Of a stretch of DNA of 64,000 nucleotides, positions 11,765 to 22,800 are shown piece by piece. Numbering within the stretch: the first letter of the stretch is position 1; each line of letters begins with the position of its first letter. This DNA is from Cephalopachus bancanus (taxonomy: Eukaryota; Chordata; Mammalia; Primates; Tarsiidae): the NCBI GenBank assembly GCA_027257055.1, contig JAPVLO010000621.1:682001-746000 (forward strand), given 5' to 3'. Under the pieces are notes generated by a model. The model was not told where the DNA came from. It did not search any database and saw only the letters and a list, made by a program, of their open reading frames with translations. The position numbers and the translations under genes were made by a program.

Positions 11765-12095
11765 TGTTATAGACTTAACTGTGTCCTCCCAAAATTCATG
11801 TTTCATATGTTGAAGCCTTAACCCCCAATGTGACTCAATTTGGAGACAGAATCTATAAATAGGTAATAAATGTTAAGTGAGATATTAAAGATGGGGCCTT
11901 AATCCCATAGGAATGATATCCTTAAGAACAAAGACTGAGACACCAGATCCTCTCTCTCTCTCTCTCCCTTCCCCTGCTCTCTTTCTTTCCTTCTCTTCCT
12001 CTCTCCCCCTCTTTCTCTCCATGCACACAGAGAAAAGGTTTCATGAGGACAGTGAGAAAGCAGGGGAAGAGTCCTCACCAGAAACAGAATTGTTC
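11765..12095 (+). repeat. LTR-like interspersed repeat (MaLR/MLT1-like)
   Basis: Begins GTTATAGACTTAACTGTGTCCTCCCAAAATTCATG and continues with the AACCCCCAATGTGACTCAATTTGGAGA block, common to old MaLR-type LTRs. It includes an internal (TC)n tract at about 11951-12020. Family assignment is from memory of the consensus style; a related copy is at 52050-52270. Confidence 0.5.
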
Positions 12096-12097
12096 TA

Positions 12098-13505
12098 GTC
12101 CTATGAAAAATGATGTTGATATTTTGATAGGTACTTCACTGAATTTGTAGATTGTTTTGGGGTAATAGGTCATTTTAGCAATATTGATTTTTTTTTTGAT
12201 TCCCGAGCATGGGATTTCTTTCATTTATTTGTGTCTATTATTTCCTTTCTCAGTGTTTTGTAATTTTTTCTTTGTAAAAGTCGTTCAGCTTCTTGGTTGG
12301 ATGTATTCTTAGGTACTTTATTTTTTGTGGCTATTGTAAATGGGATTGAGCTCTTGCTTTGGTTCTTGGCTTGAACATTATTGGTGTATAGGAGTACTAC
12401 TAATCTTTGTACACTGATTTTTATTTCCTGAGGTTTTACTGAAGTAGTGTATCAGGTCTAGAAGTCTCTTGGAGTAGTATTTAGGGTTTTCTTGATATAC
12501 AATCATGTTACCAATGAACAGGGGCAGTTTGACTACCTCCTTGTCAATTTGAATGCCTTTTATTTCTTTCTCTTGCAATATTGCTCTTGCTAGGACTTCC
12601 AGTAGGATGTTGAATAGGACTGGTGAGAGTGCACATCCTTGACTTGTTCCAGTTCTAAGGGAGAATATTTTAGGCTTCTCCCCATTAAGTGTAATATTGG
12701 CTTGCCATATATGACTTTTATTATTTTGAGATATGTTCCTTCAATGCCTAGTTTGTTGAGGGTTTTTATCATGAAATTATGTTGGATTTTATTGAATGTT
12801 TTTTCTGCATCCGTTCAGAGAATCATATGGTCTTTGTTTTTACTTCTGTTTGATGAATTATATTTATTGATTTGTGGATATTGAACCATCCTTGCACCAT
12901 TATAATAAAACCCCCGCTTGGTTGTAAAGAATTATTTTTTCATATGCTGTTTAATTCAGTTTGCTAGTATTTTGTTGATAATTTTTACATCTATATTAAT
13001 CAAGGATATTGGCCTGTACTTTTCCTTTTTTGTTGTGTCCTTGCCTGATTTTAGTATCAGCGTGATACTATTTTCACAGAATGAGTTAGGGAGGAGTCTT
13101 TACTCCTAGATTTTTTTCTGGCATAGTTTCAACAAGATTGGTACCAGCTGTTTTTGTTCATCTAATAATATTTGACTGAATCCATCTGGCCTTGAGCTTT
13201 TTAATAAAAAAAATTTAGTACTGATTCAATTTTATTGATTGTTATTGGCCTATTCAGACTTTCTATTTCTTTCTGGTTTAGTCTTGGAGGTTGTATGTTT
13301 CTAGAAATTTATGCATTTCCTTTAGGTTTTCCACTTTGTTGTCATAGAGGTGTTTAGTAGTCTCTGATGATCTTTTCTATTTTTGTGGTACTGGTTGTTA
13401 TGCCACCTCTGTCATTTCTCATTGTATTTGAGTCTTTTTTTTTCTTGGTTCGTCTAGCTAGTAGTGTGTCAGTTTTGTTTATCCTTTTGAAGATATACTG
13501 CATTG
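12098..13505 (-). mobile_element. old L1 ORF2 fragment
   Basis: The antisense ORF2 RT region is recognisable in pieces (12378-12578, 12590-12772 and degraded sequence up to 13505), with the same order of blocks as the younger L1s. The catalytic FADD is degraded to FIGN. It changes abruptly at about 13505 to unrelated sequence. Confidence 0.8.
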
Positions 13506-14653
13506 TAGGCTTTCCCAAATGTTTGTTGTAGTAGTGATGTACTTATGGTGTGGGCTGACTTACTGCCTCTTCTGTGGCTGGGATGGCAAGCCTCTTGGGA
13601 AGCTTATTTTGTTTCTCAGTGGTGTGCACTGTCAGCTGATGACTTCTTGTGTTGTGCCATTCAACCTCCAGACCAGCAGGTGGAGCCTATGGGTAAGATC
13701 TGGCTACTGCCAACATGGGTAGATATTTACTTTAATCTTGTTTGCTCGGAGAAGCTCTCCGTTGTCTTAGGCAGTGAGCTTATCTGCAGAATGTGCAGTG
13801 GTCTGAGTTTCCAGTTTATCTTCCAAGTTGGGGGACCCAAGATAGGGTAAGACTGGGGCAACCCCCCTACAAATCCACTGATGACAGGCACAAGCACTAG
13901 CTCCAAGGCAACTCTTTTGTGTGTGACCTCTGAGTGCCCAGAGCTGTGTCTCAGCTTGGTGTTGGGGGGCCTCCACTGTCCCAAGTTCTCTGCTCAGAAA
14001 AGGAAGGTGATCTAAACTCCTAGAAGTATGAGAGCTCCAGGTTCCTGGGGATATGTCTAGGCATTGAGCAGAGAAAGCTCCACAGCACCAAGAACTCTAC
14101 CCTTGGGATGAGGGACAACTCATGCTCCTATTCCAGGTGGCCAGGTGTGTTAGATGCTTAGGAGCATACCCCAGTGAAGAGTGGCTAAATTGCTGCTCTA
14201 ACAAGTTATTTTCAGGGAACAGAGAGCTACCCAAGCTTCTATTCCAAGGGAGGAGGTATACACAGGCCTGGTGAAATGCCTGGGGAGTGTGCAGAGAGAT
14301 TATTGCTCCAGAAAGGTCTTTTCACAGGAAGATTGGTGGTTTAGATTCTTGGACTGTGGTCTTGTGTCTGGGGTTATGCCCAGATGTGATGCAGAAGGAA
14401 TACCACTGCATCAGATTCTTTGCATAGAAAGGGTATGGAGGGTCAATGTTCCATTCTGAGGAGCAGGTGCACTGTAAATCTGGGGATATGTCTGGATGTG
14501 GAGCACAGAGTACACTATTGCACCAGGGTCTTTAATCAGGGATGGAGGGAAAGTTCAGGCCCCTAATCCAGATAAGTGGGTGTAGCAACTACCTGCAAGT
14601 ATGCCCTGGTGAGGAGGCAGAGTGCTCACCATTAAGAAAAAGTCTTTGTAGGG
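13506..14653. repeat. unclassified region with degenerate ~130-bp periodicity
   Basis: From about 13990 to 14650 similar phrases recur at roughly 110-150 bp spacing: 'GGGGATATGTCT', 'GCAGAGAG/GAGCACAGAG', 'CACCAGGGTCTTT', 'GGAGGGAAAGTTCAGGCCCCTA'. This suggests old diverged tandem repeats, perhaps a retroelement 5'UTR. No coding sequence seen. Confidence 0.4.
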
Positions 14654-15053
14654 TGTAAAAGTTGGAAGTTTCTACCTAAAAGGTGTGATGCTCAACTAAT
14701 ACCCAGGAACAGGCTCTTGATTCCTTCACAGGAAAAACATTCAAAGATGAGTGACAGAAAGTAGATGGAGGAGCTTTAATTTGAACCAAAAATACACACT
14801 TGAAAGAGGGGAGTGTAGGTGATCTCCAGGAGGGAGATGCACTAGAAGGTAGGGAGTGCTGACTTTTAGCCTGTTTTTGTTTTCTTCTGTGCCAATTCCA
14901 TGTCAGTAATAAGCCATAGGGAGTTTATGTCAGTTTCCTACTAGTTACAAATCACAGACAGTTTTTAATATCTTAGCCTCTGACTCAGTAATTCTCCATT
15001 CCCCCAACGCCCTCCCTCATGCATAAACTAGCTAACTTGCTTCATTTCCTCAC
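14654..15053 (-). repeat. class I ERV LTR (left copy)
   Basis: About 400 bp that aligns by eye along most of its length with 17436-18205 once the Tigger-like insert there is removed. Shared blocks include TATACCCAGGA-type start, AGTGACAGAAAGTA, CACACTTGAAAGAGGG, AGTTACAAATCACA and CTCAGTAATTCTCCATTCC. With env on the minus strand this is the 3' LTR. Exact ends are uncertain by some bases. Confidence 0.7.
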
Positions 15054-17435
15054 TCAGAGATTTCAGGCCCTTTATTTGTAAAGGGTGTTGAGGGATGAAG
15101 GTCTGTCTTCTGTAACTGCTTCATGCTGATTTATGGGTGTTATCTTTGCCTACATGGGGCATGGAAACCTCCAGCTATCCAATCTAAGGATTCTATAGGG
15201 ATGGGGGTCTCAGAAAATGAATCTGAGTCTGGGATGGCTGAAATACTTGCATGGCCATCATCCTGACATGGAACAATTGTACTTAGAAGGCACAGACTTG
15301 ACAAGCAAGTTAAGTATGCATGGGCCAAAGATTAGAAGCAGTAGAATGGCTGCTAATGGGCCTAGATATGGTAAAGACCAGGTGACACTTAGGAAGGCAT
15401 TTTTGATAGCTGACCAGATGTAATTAGGGTCAATGCTTTGGAGGTGGTCATCTGGCTATCCTTTGTTGTACTTGTTCTCATCTTTACTTGTGCCCCACCA
15501 GGCACATTTACAAGCAATTGCTTTCAATGTGAAAATTTTACTTTTCTTAATGTTGCTCAATATAATAACTCTTTGGGTTAATGGGAGCAAAACTCCATAA
15601 TAAATATTTCTAGAATTATAGCAATATATGCCCACAAATATAAGCAATATATGCAACAAAGTAGCTGTTCATATTTTTATGTAAATTCCAGCTTGTCCAG
15701 AATTTTTAATGTAAGTATGGCAAGTTTTATTAATAACAGCACAGATGCCACCTTGCTCTGCCAATAGAAAATCTAAGGGCAACCTATTGTCAAGGACTAC
15801 ATTTACCAAACAGTCTAGAGATTCTCAGGTATTATTTAATGCTTGGCTCATTTGAGGGCTTAAACATCTGTGGTTTGGGTTAGGTTTCTTAAGATTGACT
15901 CATGGCATATAAAACCATTCAAGGAACTGCCAATCCTATAGCTGAACCCATTCCTGTTAGGATAAGTCTAATTGTTGTTTTCCTTCATTGATGAGTAATG
16001 GTACAGAGAGTAACACCTATTCCTTTTGGCCCCATGAACCCTACTGTGCATTTGCCTTGGACTTGTATCTTGTCAATATAGGAGCATGCATTGGCCCTAA
16101 GGGGCATTTGGAAAGTTGAGGAAGGACTTCCTTTGTAAGGTGTATTGTCTTTAGTGCCACGTAAAAACATATATCTGGAGAGTGTGCAGACATAATGGGG
16201 CTGGGTGTTGTTAAACCACATGATTAACTGCTTATCCCAAGGAGGGGAGCCATGGCATTTGGGAGTGAGTAACCCTCCAATGAGAATGGAATTGAGTCCT
16301 GTAGGGGCCTTACTCGTGGGGGGCCTTAAACAAGACTCTACATGACACATCTTCTGGGCCTTTCCAAACTTTACAGTTGTTTCTGTGACCTTGTCCCTTT
16401 AGTTTGTGTAGATCTGAGCTTTCAATTGGAAACTAGTTGGTTGGGTTAGATTGGCACTTGTGAGAGATGTCAAAAAGTTATGAAAAAGTTTGTAGGAGCT
16501 GGGAGATTTCCATAAATAGAGCAATATGGTTACAATATTCGTGTGGACAGGGTATCAGTAAGAATTGAAGAAAAAACAATAAAAGTAGTAGACTGATGCT
16601 GTCAGAGATGACAGATTAAACCTGGGAGTGAATCAGAGCAGTTTATAAACTGTCTCAATATGCGACTGCTTCCAACTCTATTCAAAAGCCGTGGTGGGGG
16701 GCCTGATGGTTTGGGTCTCCACATGCACAGCACACCCTATTCCAGTGTCTTGCCTCATCATAATTAAAGATAAACAAGAGCACAGAGCAGGGAAAAGACT
16801 GCCAAAATGTGTTGCAAAAGGAAAAATAAATAGCTGCTTTCCAAAGAAGAATGGAGAAATGGGAGAATGAGGTCACCTGTGGTGAAACAAAAGTCTGATG
16901 TCCAAGAGTTTATCCACTACATGGTTAGGCGATTCTCTAGCTGCCTCCACAAGTTCCCTGTCAGAGGAAATCTGGAAATCTCTTGATTTACTCAATATAG
17001 GCACAAGTCATCCCACTTCTGTAAATCCCTTGTTAGAGTGAGCTGGGAGTCTGGCCATAGGAAACCAGTAATTCCAGACTGAAGGGAGTTTGATCTAAAC
17101 GTTCTTGGGCAGCCATGAAAATGAATGCAAGAAAGACAGAAAAGCAGGGGTCACCAACCTATCCTATGATGGGGATCTTTGTGAACAATCTCCTGGCTAA
17201 CTCACCACAAAGATGATGATGGTGGACTTGAGGAGGATCATCTCAGTGAAAGACAGCATCCCCCAGTTAGGTCCAGCACACTGTCACAGCTGACTCCTTG
17301 GGGAGTTGAAAGTCTTTATCCAAGATATGTGATCCTCAGCCTGTAATGATGCTGGCAGGTTTGGGAAAGATCACCTCAGTGAGAAAGAGTGTTCCCCAAC
17401 TAGGCCCAGCATGCTGCTGTGGCTGACTCCTTAGG
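15054..17435 (-). mobile_element. class I ERV internal remnant (env; gag-pol missing)
   Basis: Only about 2.4 kb lies between the two LTRs, far less than a full provirus. Recognisable sequence is env on the minus strand; I see no gag or pol motifs, so most of the interior is deleted. The upper end contains a 133-bp tandem duplication (17212-17477) abutting the right LTR. Confidence 0.65.
15456..16380 (-). pseudogene. ERV class I envelope remnant (SU end and TM)
   Basis: A 121-codon open stretch (16350-15985) looks like an SU segment, followed after stops and frameshifts by a TM portion around 15870-15735. That portion keeps the 'LDNRLPLDFLLAEQGG' type block and a nearby Cys-rich stretch in which one of the usual CX6CC cysteines is replaced by His. 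Envelope proteins mediate fusion in active viruses; this one is broken by several stops. Confidence 0.65.
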
Positions 17436-17477
17436 GAGTTGGAAGTCTCCTCCCAAGAGGTGTGACCCTCAGCTTAT
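17212..17477. repeat. two-copy 133-bp tandem duplication
   Basis: Copy 1 (about 17212-17344) and copy 2 (about 17345-17477) align base by base: GATCATCTCAGTGA / GATCACCTCAGTGA at 17236 and 17369, and GCTGACTCCTTGGGGAGTTG / GCTGACTCCTTAGGGAGTTG further on. The second copy runs into the right ERV LTR. Confidence 0.8.
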
Positions 17478-18205
17478 ACCCAGGACCAGGCTCTTGACTC
17501 TGTCTCAGAAAAGAATTCAAGGACAAGTGACAGAAAGTAAAGGAAGGAACTTCAATTTGAATGAAAGTACACACTCAAGAGAGGTAGTGAGAGTGTAGTA
17601 TGGGCAATCTACAAGATAAGCTGGGGGATAGGGAGTGCTGGATTTTATCTAGGTTTTTTTTGGTGTTAGTTTCATGTCAGTTACAAGCTGTAGGAAGTTT
17701 GTGTCAGTTTCAAGCCACAGAAAGTCTGTATCAGTTTCATAGTAGTTACAAATCACAGGAAATTGTTAACCTCTGAACCTCCAGCTCAGTACAGTAAGTT
17801 TCCTACATTCAAACCTTAAAGTTGTGAAATTTCAAAGATGTGAACATGCATTCATGTGTTTGGTATACATTGTCATGTGTGTGTATCCTCCACAAGTGGC
17901 TGTGCTTTTGTGTACTCTATTGTACAGTACTGAACAAAATATGGTAGTACAGTATCTTTATTTCAAGCCCAGGATGTCGGGAAGCAAGTGTATTAAAAAT
18001 AAAAGTATTATAATCTATTATAGAACAGCACTATATAGCTGATTGTGTTAGTTGGGGACATAGTCTAACTCTGTTGGACTTAGGAACATATTGGACTTAT
18101 GAATACATTCTTAGAATAGAACTCATTTGTACGTAGGGGACTTACTATAATTCTCCATTCCTCCCACCCCATGTGTGAGCTAGCTAGCCTGCCTAGCTCA
18201 CTTCT
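17436..18205 (-). repeat. class I ERV LTR (right copy), interrupted
   Basis: Homologous to the left LTR at 14654-15053. It is longer because a Tigger-like DNA transposon (17792-18147) sits inside it. Given the minus orientation of env this is the 5' LTR. It also contains an internal local repetition of GTCAGTTTCAAGC-like phrases near 17680-17740. Confidence 0.7.
17792..18147. mobile_element. Tigger/pogo-like non-autonomous DNA transposon
   Basis: Terminal inverted repeats CAGTAAGTTTCCTACATTC and (reverse complement of the right end) TAGTAAGTCCCCTACGTAC are flanked by TA on both sides (17790-17791 and 18148-18149). The left ERV LTR shows the uninterrupted site CTCAGTAATTCTCC, so the insertion boundaries are supported by an empty paralogous site. 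About 356 bp, no coding capacity. Confidence 0.8.
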
Positions 18206-18339
18206 AGCTCATCATTGCTATAGTATATCCATTATTTACTTTTTTTTTACCTCTGAGTTTATTTATTCAAATTATTCAACATTATTATTTCATTATTACT
18301 GTGTTTCCCCCCCCTCATTTTCCCTCTTTTCAAAAATCT

Positions 18340-18850
18340 TTTTTTTGGCAGTGTCTTTTTTTATTTTAAAGATGTGGGGTACCAAACTTCACTTGTACAT
18401 TATTTACTTTTATATTGAAATATCTTCAAACTTAGAAAAGTCTTGCAAAACACTCACATGTACGTGTGTGTGCGCATGCACATGTGCACACGCACATACA
18501 CAGCAAGATTCTTGTATGCGGGTCACACAGATTAACCGATGGTAAGATTTTGCAACATTTGCTAGGTCATCTCTCACTCATTCTTTCTCATATATGTATT
18601 AATTCTTTCCCTACCCATTTGAAAATAAGTTATAGACATTTTTTTGGTATTCCTTACAACTTGGGTGTGTTTGTTCTAAGAACAAGGATGTATTCTATAT
18701 AAGCAGAGTCAATTATAGGAATCAGGGACTCTAACAGTGATACAGTATCATTATCTAAATCTCATGCTGCATATTCAAATGTAACCAACTGTCCCAATAA
18801 TATAATTATAGTATGTATGTGTATGTGTGGTCCAGGATTCAAATTATCCT
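18340..18850. mobile_element. old L1 3'UTR-like fragment
   Basis: Phrases such as 'GAAAATAAGTTATAGACATTTTT', 'TCTAAGAACAAGGATGTATTC' and 'CCAACTGTCCCAATAATAT' match the style of an ancient L1 (L1M/L1ME) 3'UTR. Very decayed; orientation not determined. Confidence 0.45.
18455..18502. repeat. alternating purine-pyrimidine tract
   Basis: An imperfect run of alternating CA, TG and CG dinucleotides (ACATGTACGTGTGTGTGCGC onward). Such tracts can adopt Z-DNA; here it lies about 1.2 kb upstream of the sulfotransferase start codon. Confidence 0.6.
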
Positions 18851-19606
18851 TAGTTAGCATGTTTCTTTAACCTGGAACATGTACTCAGTTTTTCTTTGTT
18901 TTTCATAACAATTTGACAGCTGAATATAGGTAATTATTTTGTAGAATATCCCCTGATTGAGGTTTATATAAAGTGATTTCATGAATGTAATCAGGTCTAG
19001 AGTTTATGTTGAAAATATGCCCACATTGAAAAAGAAGAAGGGGGAAAGTAAAACTACAGTAGAAAAATCTAAAGAACATGATCTCTGATGACCAAGGTTA
19101 ACATCATTAATGATTGGCCATGTAGATAGTAAGTATCCTTGGCATGATGTGATAATGATGGTATTCTACCTCTATGATCTTCCTCTCCAAAACTCATGAC
19201 ATCTTTTATTGGAAGAGAAAAATCATTCAATAAGTCCCTGTGGAAAGACATTGCATAAGATACCTGACCAGTACTCCTGAATACTGTCAAGGCACATAAA
19301 AAAATACAAAGAAAAATAAATAAGAAAAGTGTGAGAATTGGAAACTCTTAGTATTCTGAAACTGCTCTAAAATTAAAAATTAAAAATATTTGTTTAAATA
19401 TGCACACATTTATTTATATGTCCTTGTGTTTGTTATTGAATTTCCAGTTCACTCCTATATATGCAAACTCAGATTACCCATAGAATGTTCTCTGAATGTG
19501 TTCACAGTTGCTCAATATCATCACTCTTTTGACTGTCCATTGCAATATTGAATTCTCTTTATCAGCCAGTAGACTTCACAACAAACAGATAACAGACTGG
19601 GAAGAG
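18851..19606. other. 5' flank of sulfotransferase gene, no repeat recognised
   Basis: Mostly unique-looking sequence. An imperfect inverted half-site (reverse complement TGTCATGAGTT at about 19188-19198) loosely recalls the IR0 nuclear-receptor element known in SULT2A promoters but matches only about 8 of 12 positions, so I do not call it. Confidence 0.4.
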
Positions 19607-19636
19607 GTTAATGATTATTTTATTTTCGTTATAAAA
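19607..19636 (+). promoter_or_regulatory. core promoter: HNF1-like site and TATA box
   Basis: GTTAATGATTATT (19607-19619) closely matches the HNF1 consensus GTTAATNATTAAC. Eleven bases on, TATAAAA (19630-19636) lies 83 bp before the start codon, implying transcription from about 19660 and a 5'UTR near 60 nt. HNF1 regulation is established for human SULT2A1 in liver; the site here is my reading of the sequence. Confidence 0.6.
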
Positions 19637-19718
19637 TCTGATCTTCCCTCAGCTGTCATGATCTTCACTGGTGGCTGCAGTTGAAACCCTAACACCAAGG
19701 CACAAAGAGCTCATTGTC

Positions 19719-19854
19719 ATGTCGAATGACTTCGTGTGGTTTGCAGGGATACCTTTCCCTACTTGGGGTTTCAAAGTTGAACTCCTTAAAAAATTACGTG
19801 ATGAGTTTGTGGTAAAGGATGAAGATGTGGTAACACTGACTTACCCCAAATCAG
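19719..19854 (+). CDS. SULT2A1-like: SULT2A-like exon 1 (coding part)
   Basis: Starts at ATG 19719 ([18 protein letters not shown]), matching the family N-terminus. Ends after TCAG with the donor GTAAGG at 19855, phase 1 (the Gly46 codon is split). It encodes residues 1-45 including most of the PAPS loop (TYPKS). The frame is open upstream but has no in-frame ATG before 19719. Trp16 replaces the human Met16 that lines the steroid pocket. Confidence 0.93.
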
Positions 19855-22800
19855 GTAAGGAGACAGAATAATAAACTAAGAAAGGCTGTGGTTGTGTTCC
19901 TCACTGATTCAGTAGGTGATTTGACAGAATTCTAGATGACAGACAATATACAATGCTTTGCCAAGAATGGAGAAATGCCTAATACCATTTGTGTTCAGAG
20001 AAAAAGATTTAGTCAGGGAATTACAAAGTTCATGGAGATAATCTAAGATATTAGGATAATGCATAGGAGTGAATTCTAAGGCAGATTAAGGCTTTTTTTT
20101 TTTTGGTGAGCAAGGGTACTGGAAGAGGATGGAGTTGAGGTCCTAACAGAAGAAATGGCCTCTCAATAAAAATAAAAATAAATGTGAAATTACTTAGTGA
20201 AGAGGGATGTTTTCAGATAGGTGAATCATCATGGAAGATGGTCAGGAATTGAAAAAGATTCTGGCAAATTCAAGAGACTGAAAGATGTGTATCATATTTC
20301 TATGAGAGTGGGGCAGGAGAAGGGGAGGCAAGAGCATAGCAAAGTGGATGAGGATTGAGGCCAAAAACATTGGAAGCAGCATGGCCCTGAGAATCACGAG
20401 CAATGGGATTTTTTCTTTTCTTTTTTTTAAATTTAAATTTTAAAATTGTGGGGTACAGTTCAGTGTTAGGTATACAAATATTCATTATGCAGCTACCCTT
20501 ATTGAAGAGGTGTATCCCCCCCTTTCCCAGGCCGATATCAACTACTGTCAATCCCATCTTTCCACTCCCTCCCCCCTGCAGTTTCCTGCTACTGTCAATC
20601 CTTTTCTTATAGTATTATGGTAGTTGTTCAAGGTCCACTTATGAGTGAGAACAAGTGATACTCAGATCTTTGTTTCTGTGAAAGATTACTCAGTATTATA
20701 AACTCCAATTCCACCCAGGTTGCTGCAAAGTTTATGATTTTGTTCTTCTTTATGGCTGTGTAATATTTCATTGTGTCTATGTAACACATTTTAAAAATTC
20801 AGTCCTCTTTTGATGGGCAACACAGTTGGTTCCATGTTCTTGTTATTGTGAACAATGCTGCGATAAACATGTGTGCAGGTATCTTTTTTATAGAGTGATT
20901 TGAATTCTTCTGGGTATAATCCCAGTAGAGGGATTGCAGGGTCCTATAGAAGGTTGATTTTTAGAACTTTTAGAAATCACTACATTGATTTCCACAGAGA
21001 CTGTACTAGTTTACACTCCCACCAACAGTGTAGAAGTGTTCCCTTTTCACGATATCCTCTCCAGCATCTGTTATTTTTTGAGTTATTGTTGATGGCCATT
21101 CTGATTGGAGTTAGGTGGTATCTCAGTATAGTTTTAATTTGCATTTCCTTGATGACTAGTGAGGCTGAACATTTTTTCATGTATCTGTTGGCTGCTCATA
21201 TGTCTTCTTTTGAGAAGTGTCTATTCATATCTTTGACCACTTCGTAATGGGGCTGTTTTTTTTTTCTTTTCAGCACATTTGAGTTCCTTGTAGATCCTTG
21301 ATGTTAGGCCTTTGTCAGACATGGAGTTGGCAAATACTTTTTCCCAGTCTGTGGGCTGTCTTGCTGCTCTCTTGACGCCAACACAGTTGGTTCCATGTTC
21401 TTGTTATTGTGAACAGTGTTTTGTGGTTTTCATTGTAAAGGTCTTTCACATCTCTGGTTAGGGAGATGTCAAGGTATTTCATTTTTTTGTGTGTCTATTG
21501 TGAACGGACAGTCTGTTGGCTGTCTCGCTGCTATCTTTAGCTTTGCAGAAACTTGTCAGTTTAATCAGGTTCCAATTGTCTATCTTATCTCTTATGGCAT
21601 GGGCACTTGGGGTTTTAATCAGGAATTGGTTGCAGTTCCAATTTTCATAAGGGTGTCTCCTGCATTTTCCAAGGTTCTTATAGTTTGAGGTCTTATGTTT
21701 AGGTCTCTGACCCATTTAGAGCTGAATTTTGTGTATGGGGATATGTAGGGGTCCTGTTTCAATTTTCTGCATGTGGTCAGCCAGTTTTCCCAGCACCATT
21801 TACTAAATAGGTTCTCCTCTCCCCAGTAGGGGTGGTGGAGGCTTTGTCAAAGATGAGTTGGTTGAGAAATTGAGTTTTTGTTTCTGGAATCTCAATTCTA
21901 TTCCATTGGTCTATATGCCTGTTCTTGTACCAATACCAGTCTGTTTTGATTATTGTAGTTTTATAATAAAGTTTAAAGTCAGGGAGTGTGATACCTCCTG
22001 CTTTTTTTTTTTTTTGCTGGGGATTGTTTTGGCTATTTTTGGTCATTTATGTTTCCATATGAATTCCTGTATTGTTTTTTCTAGGTCTGAGAAGAATGTT
22101 GCTGGTAACTTAATGGGTATTGCCTTAAATCTGTAGATTGCCTTAGGTAGATTGGGCATCTTAACAATGTTGATTCTTCCATTCCATGAGCATGGAATAT
22201 TTTCCACTTGTTTGTGTCATCTTTGATTTCTTTGAGCAGTGTTTTGTGGTTTTCATTGTAAAGGTCTTTCACATCTCTGGTTAGGAAGATGTCAAGGTAT
22301 TTCATTTTTTGTGTGTCTATTGTGAATGGAATTGTGCTTTTTATTTGGTTTTGTTTGTTTATTACTGGTGTTTAGAAATATGATTGTCTTTTGCACATTT
22401 ATTTTATACCCTGAGACTTTGCTGAAGTCCTTTATTAGTGCAAGGAGGTTTTTGACAGATTCTCTTGGGTTTTCAAGATATATAATCATGTCATCTACAA
22501 AAGAGGGATAAACTGATTTCCTCTTTTCCTATTTGGATACTCCTGATCGCCTTCTCTTCTCTGAATGCTCTAGGTAGAACTTCCAAAACTATGTTGAACA
22601 GGAGGAGTGAGAGTGGGCATCCTTGTATTGTTCCAGTTTTTAGGGGAAATGGTTCCAATTTTTTCTGTTTAGGAGTATGCTGGTGGTGGATTTTTCATAG
22701 ATGGCTCTTACTATTTTGAGGTATGTTTCACCTATGCCTAGATGTTCGAGGGTTTTTATCAAGAAGGGGTGCTGTATTTTATCAAAAGCTTTTTATGCAT

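Noticed and set aside
19188..19198. IR0-like nuclear receptor element upstream of the sulfotransferase
   Set aside because: Only about 8 of 12 positions fit and it lies over 500 bp from the start codon; not enough to call.
19671..19718. Upstream in-frame extension of the sulfotransferase exon 1
   Set aside because: The frame is open back to 19671 but starts only at a non-ATG codon; family proteins start at the MS(N/D)DF methionine (19719), so I kept that start.
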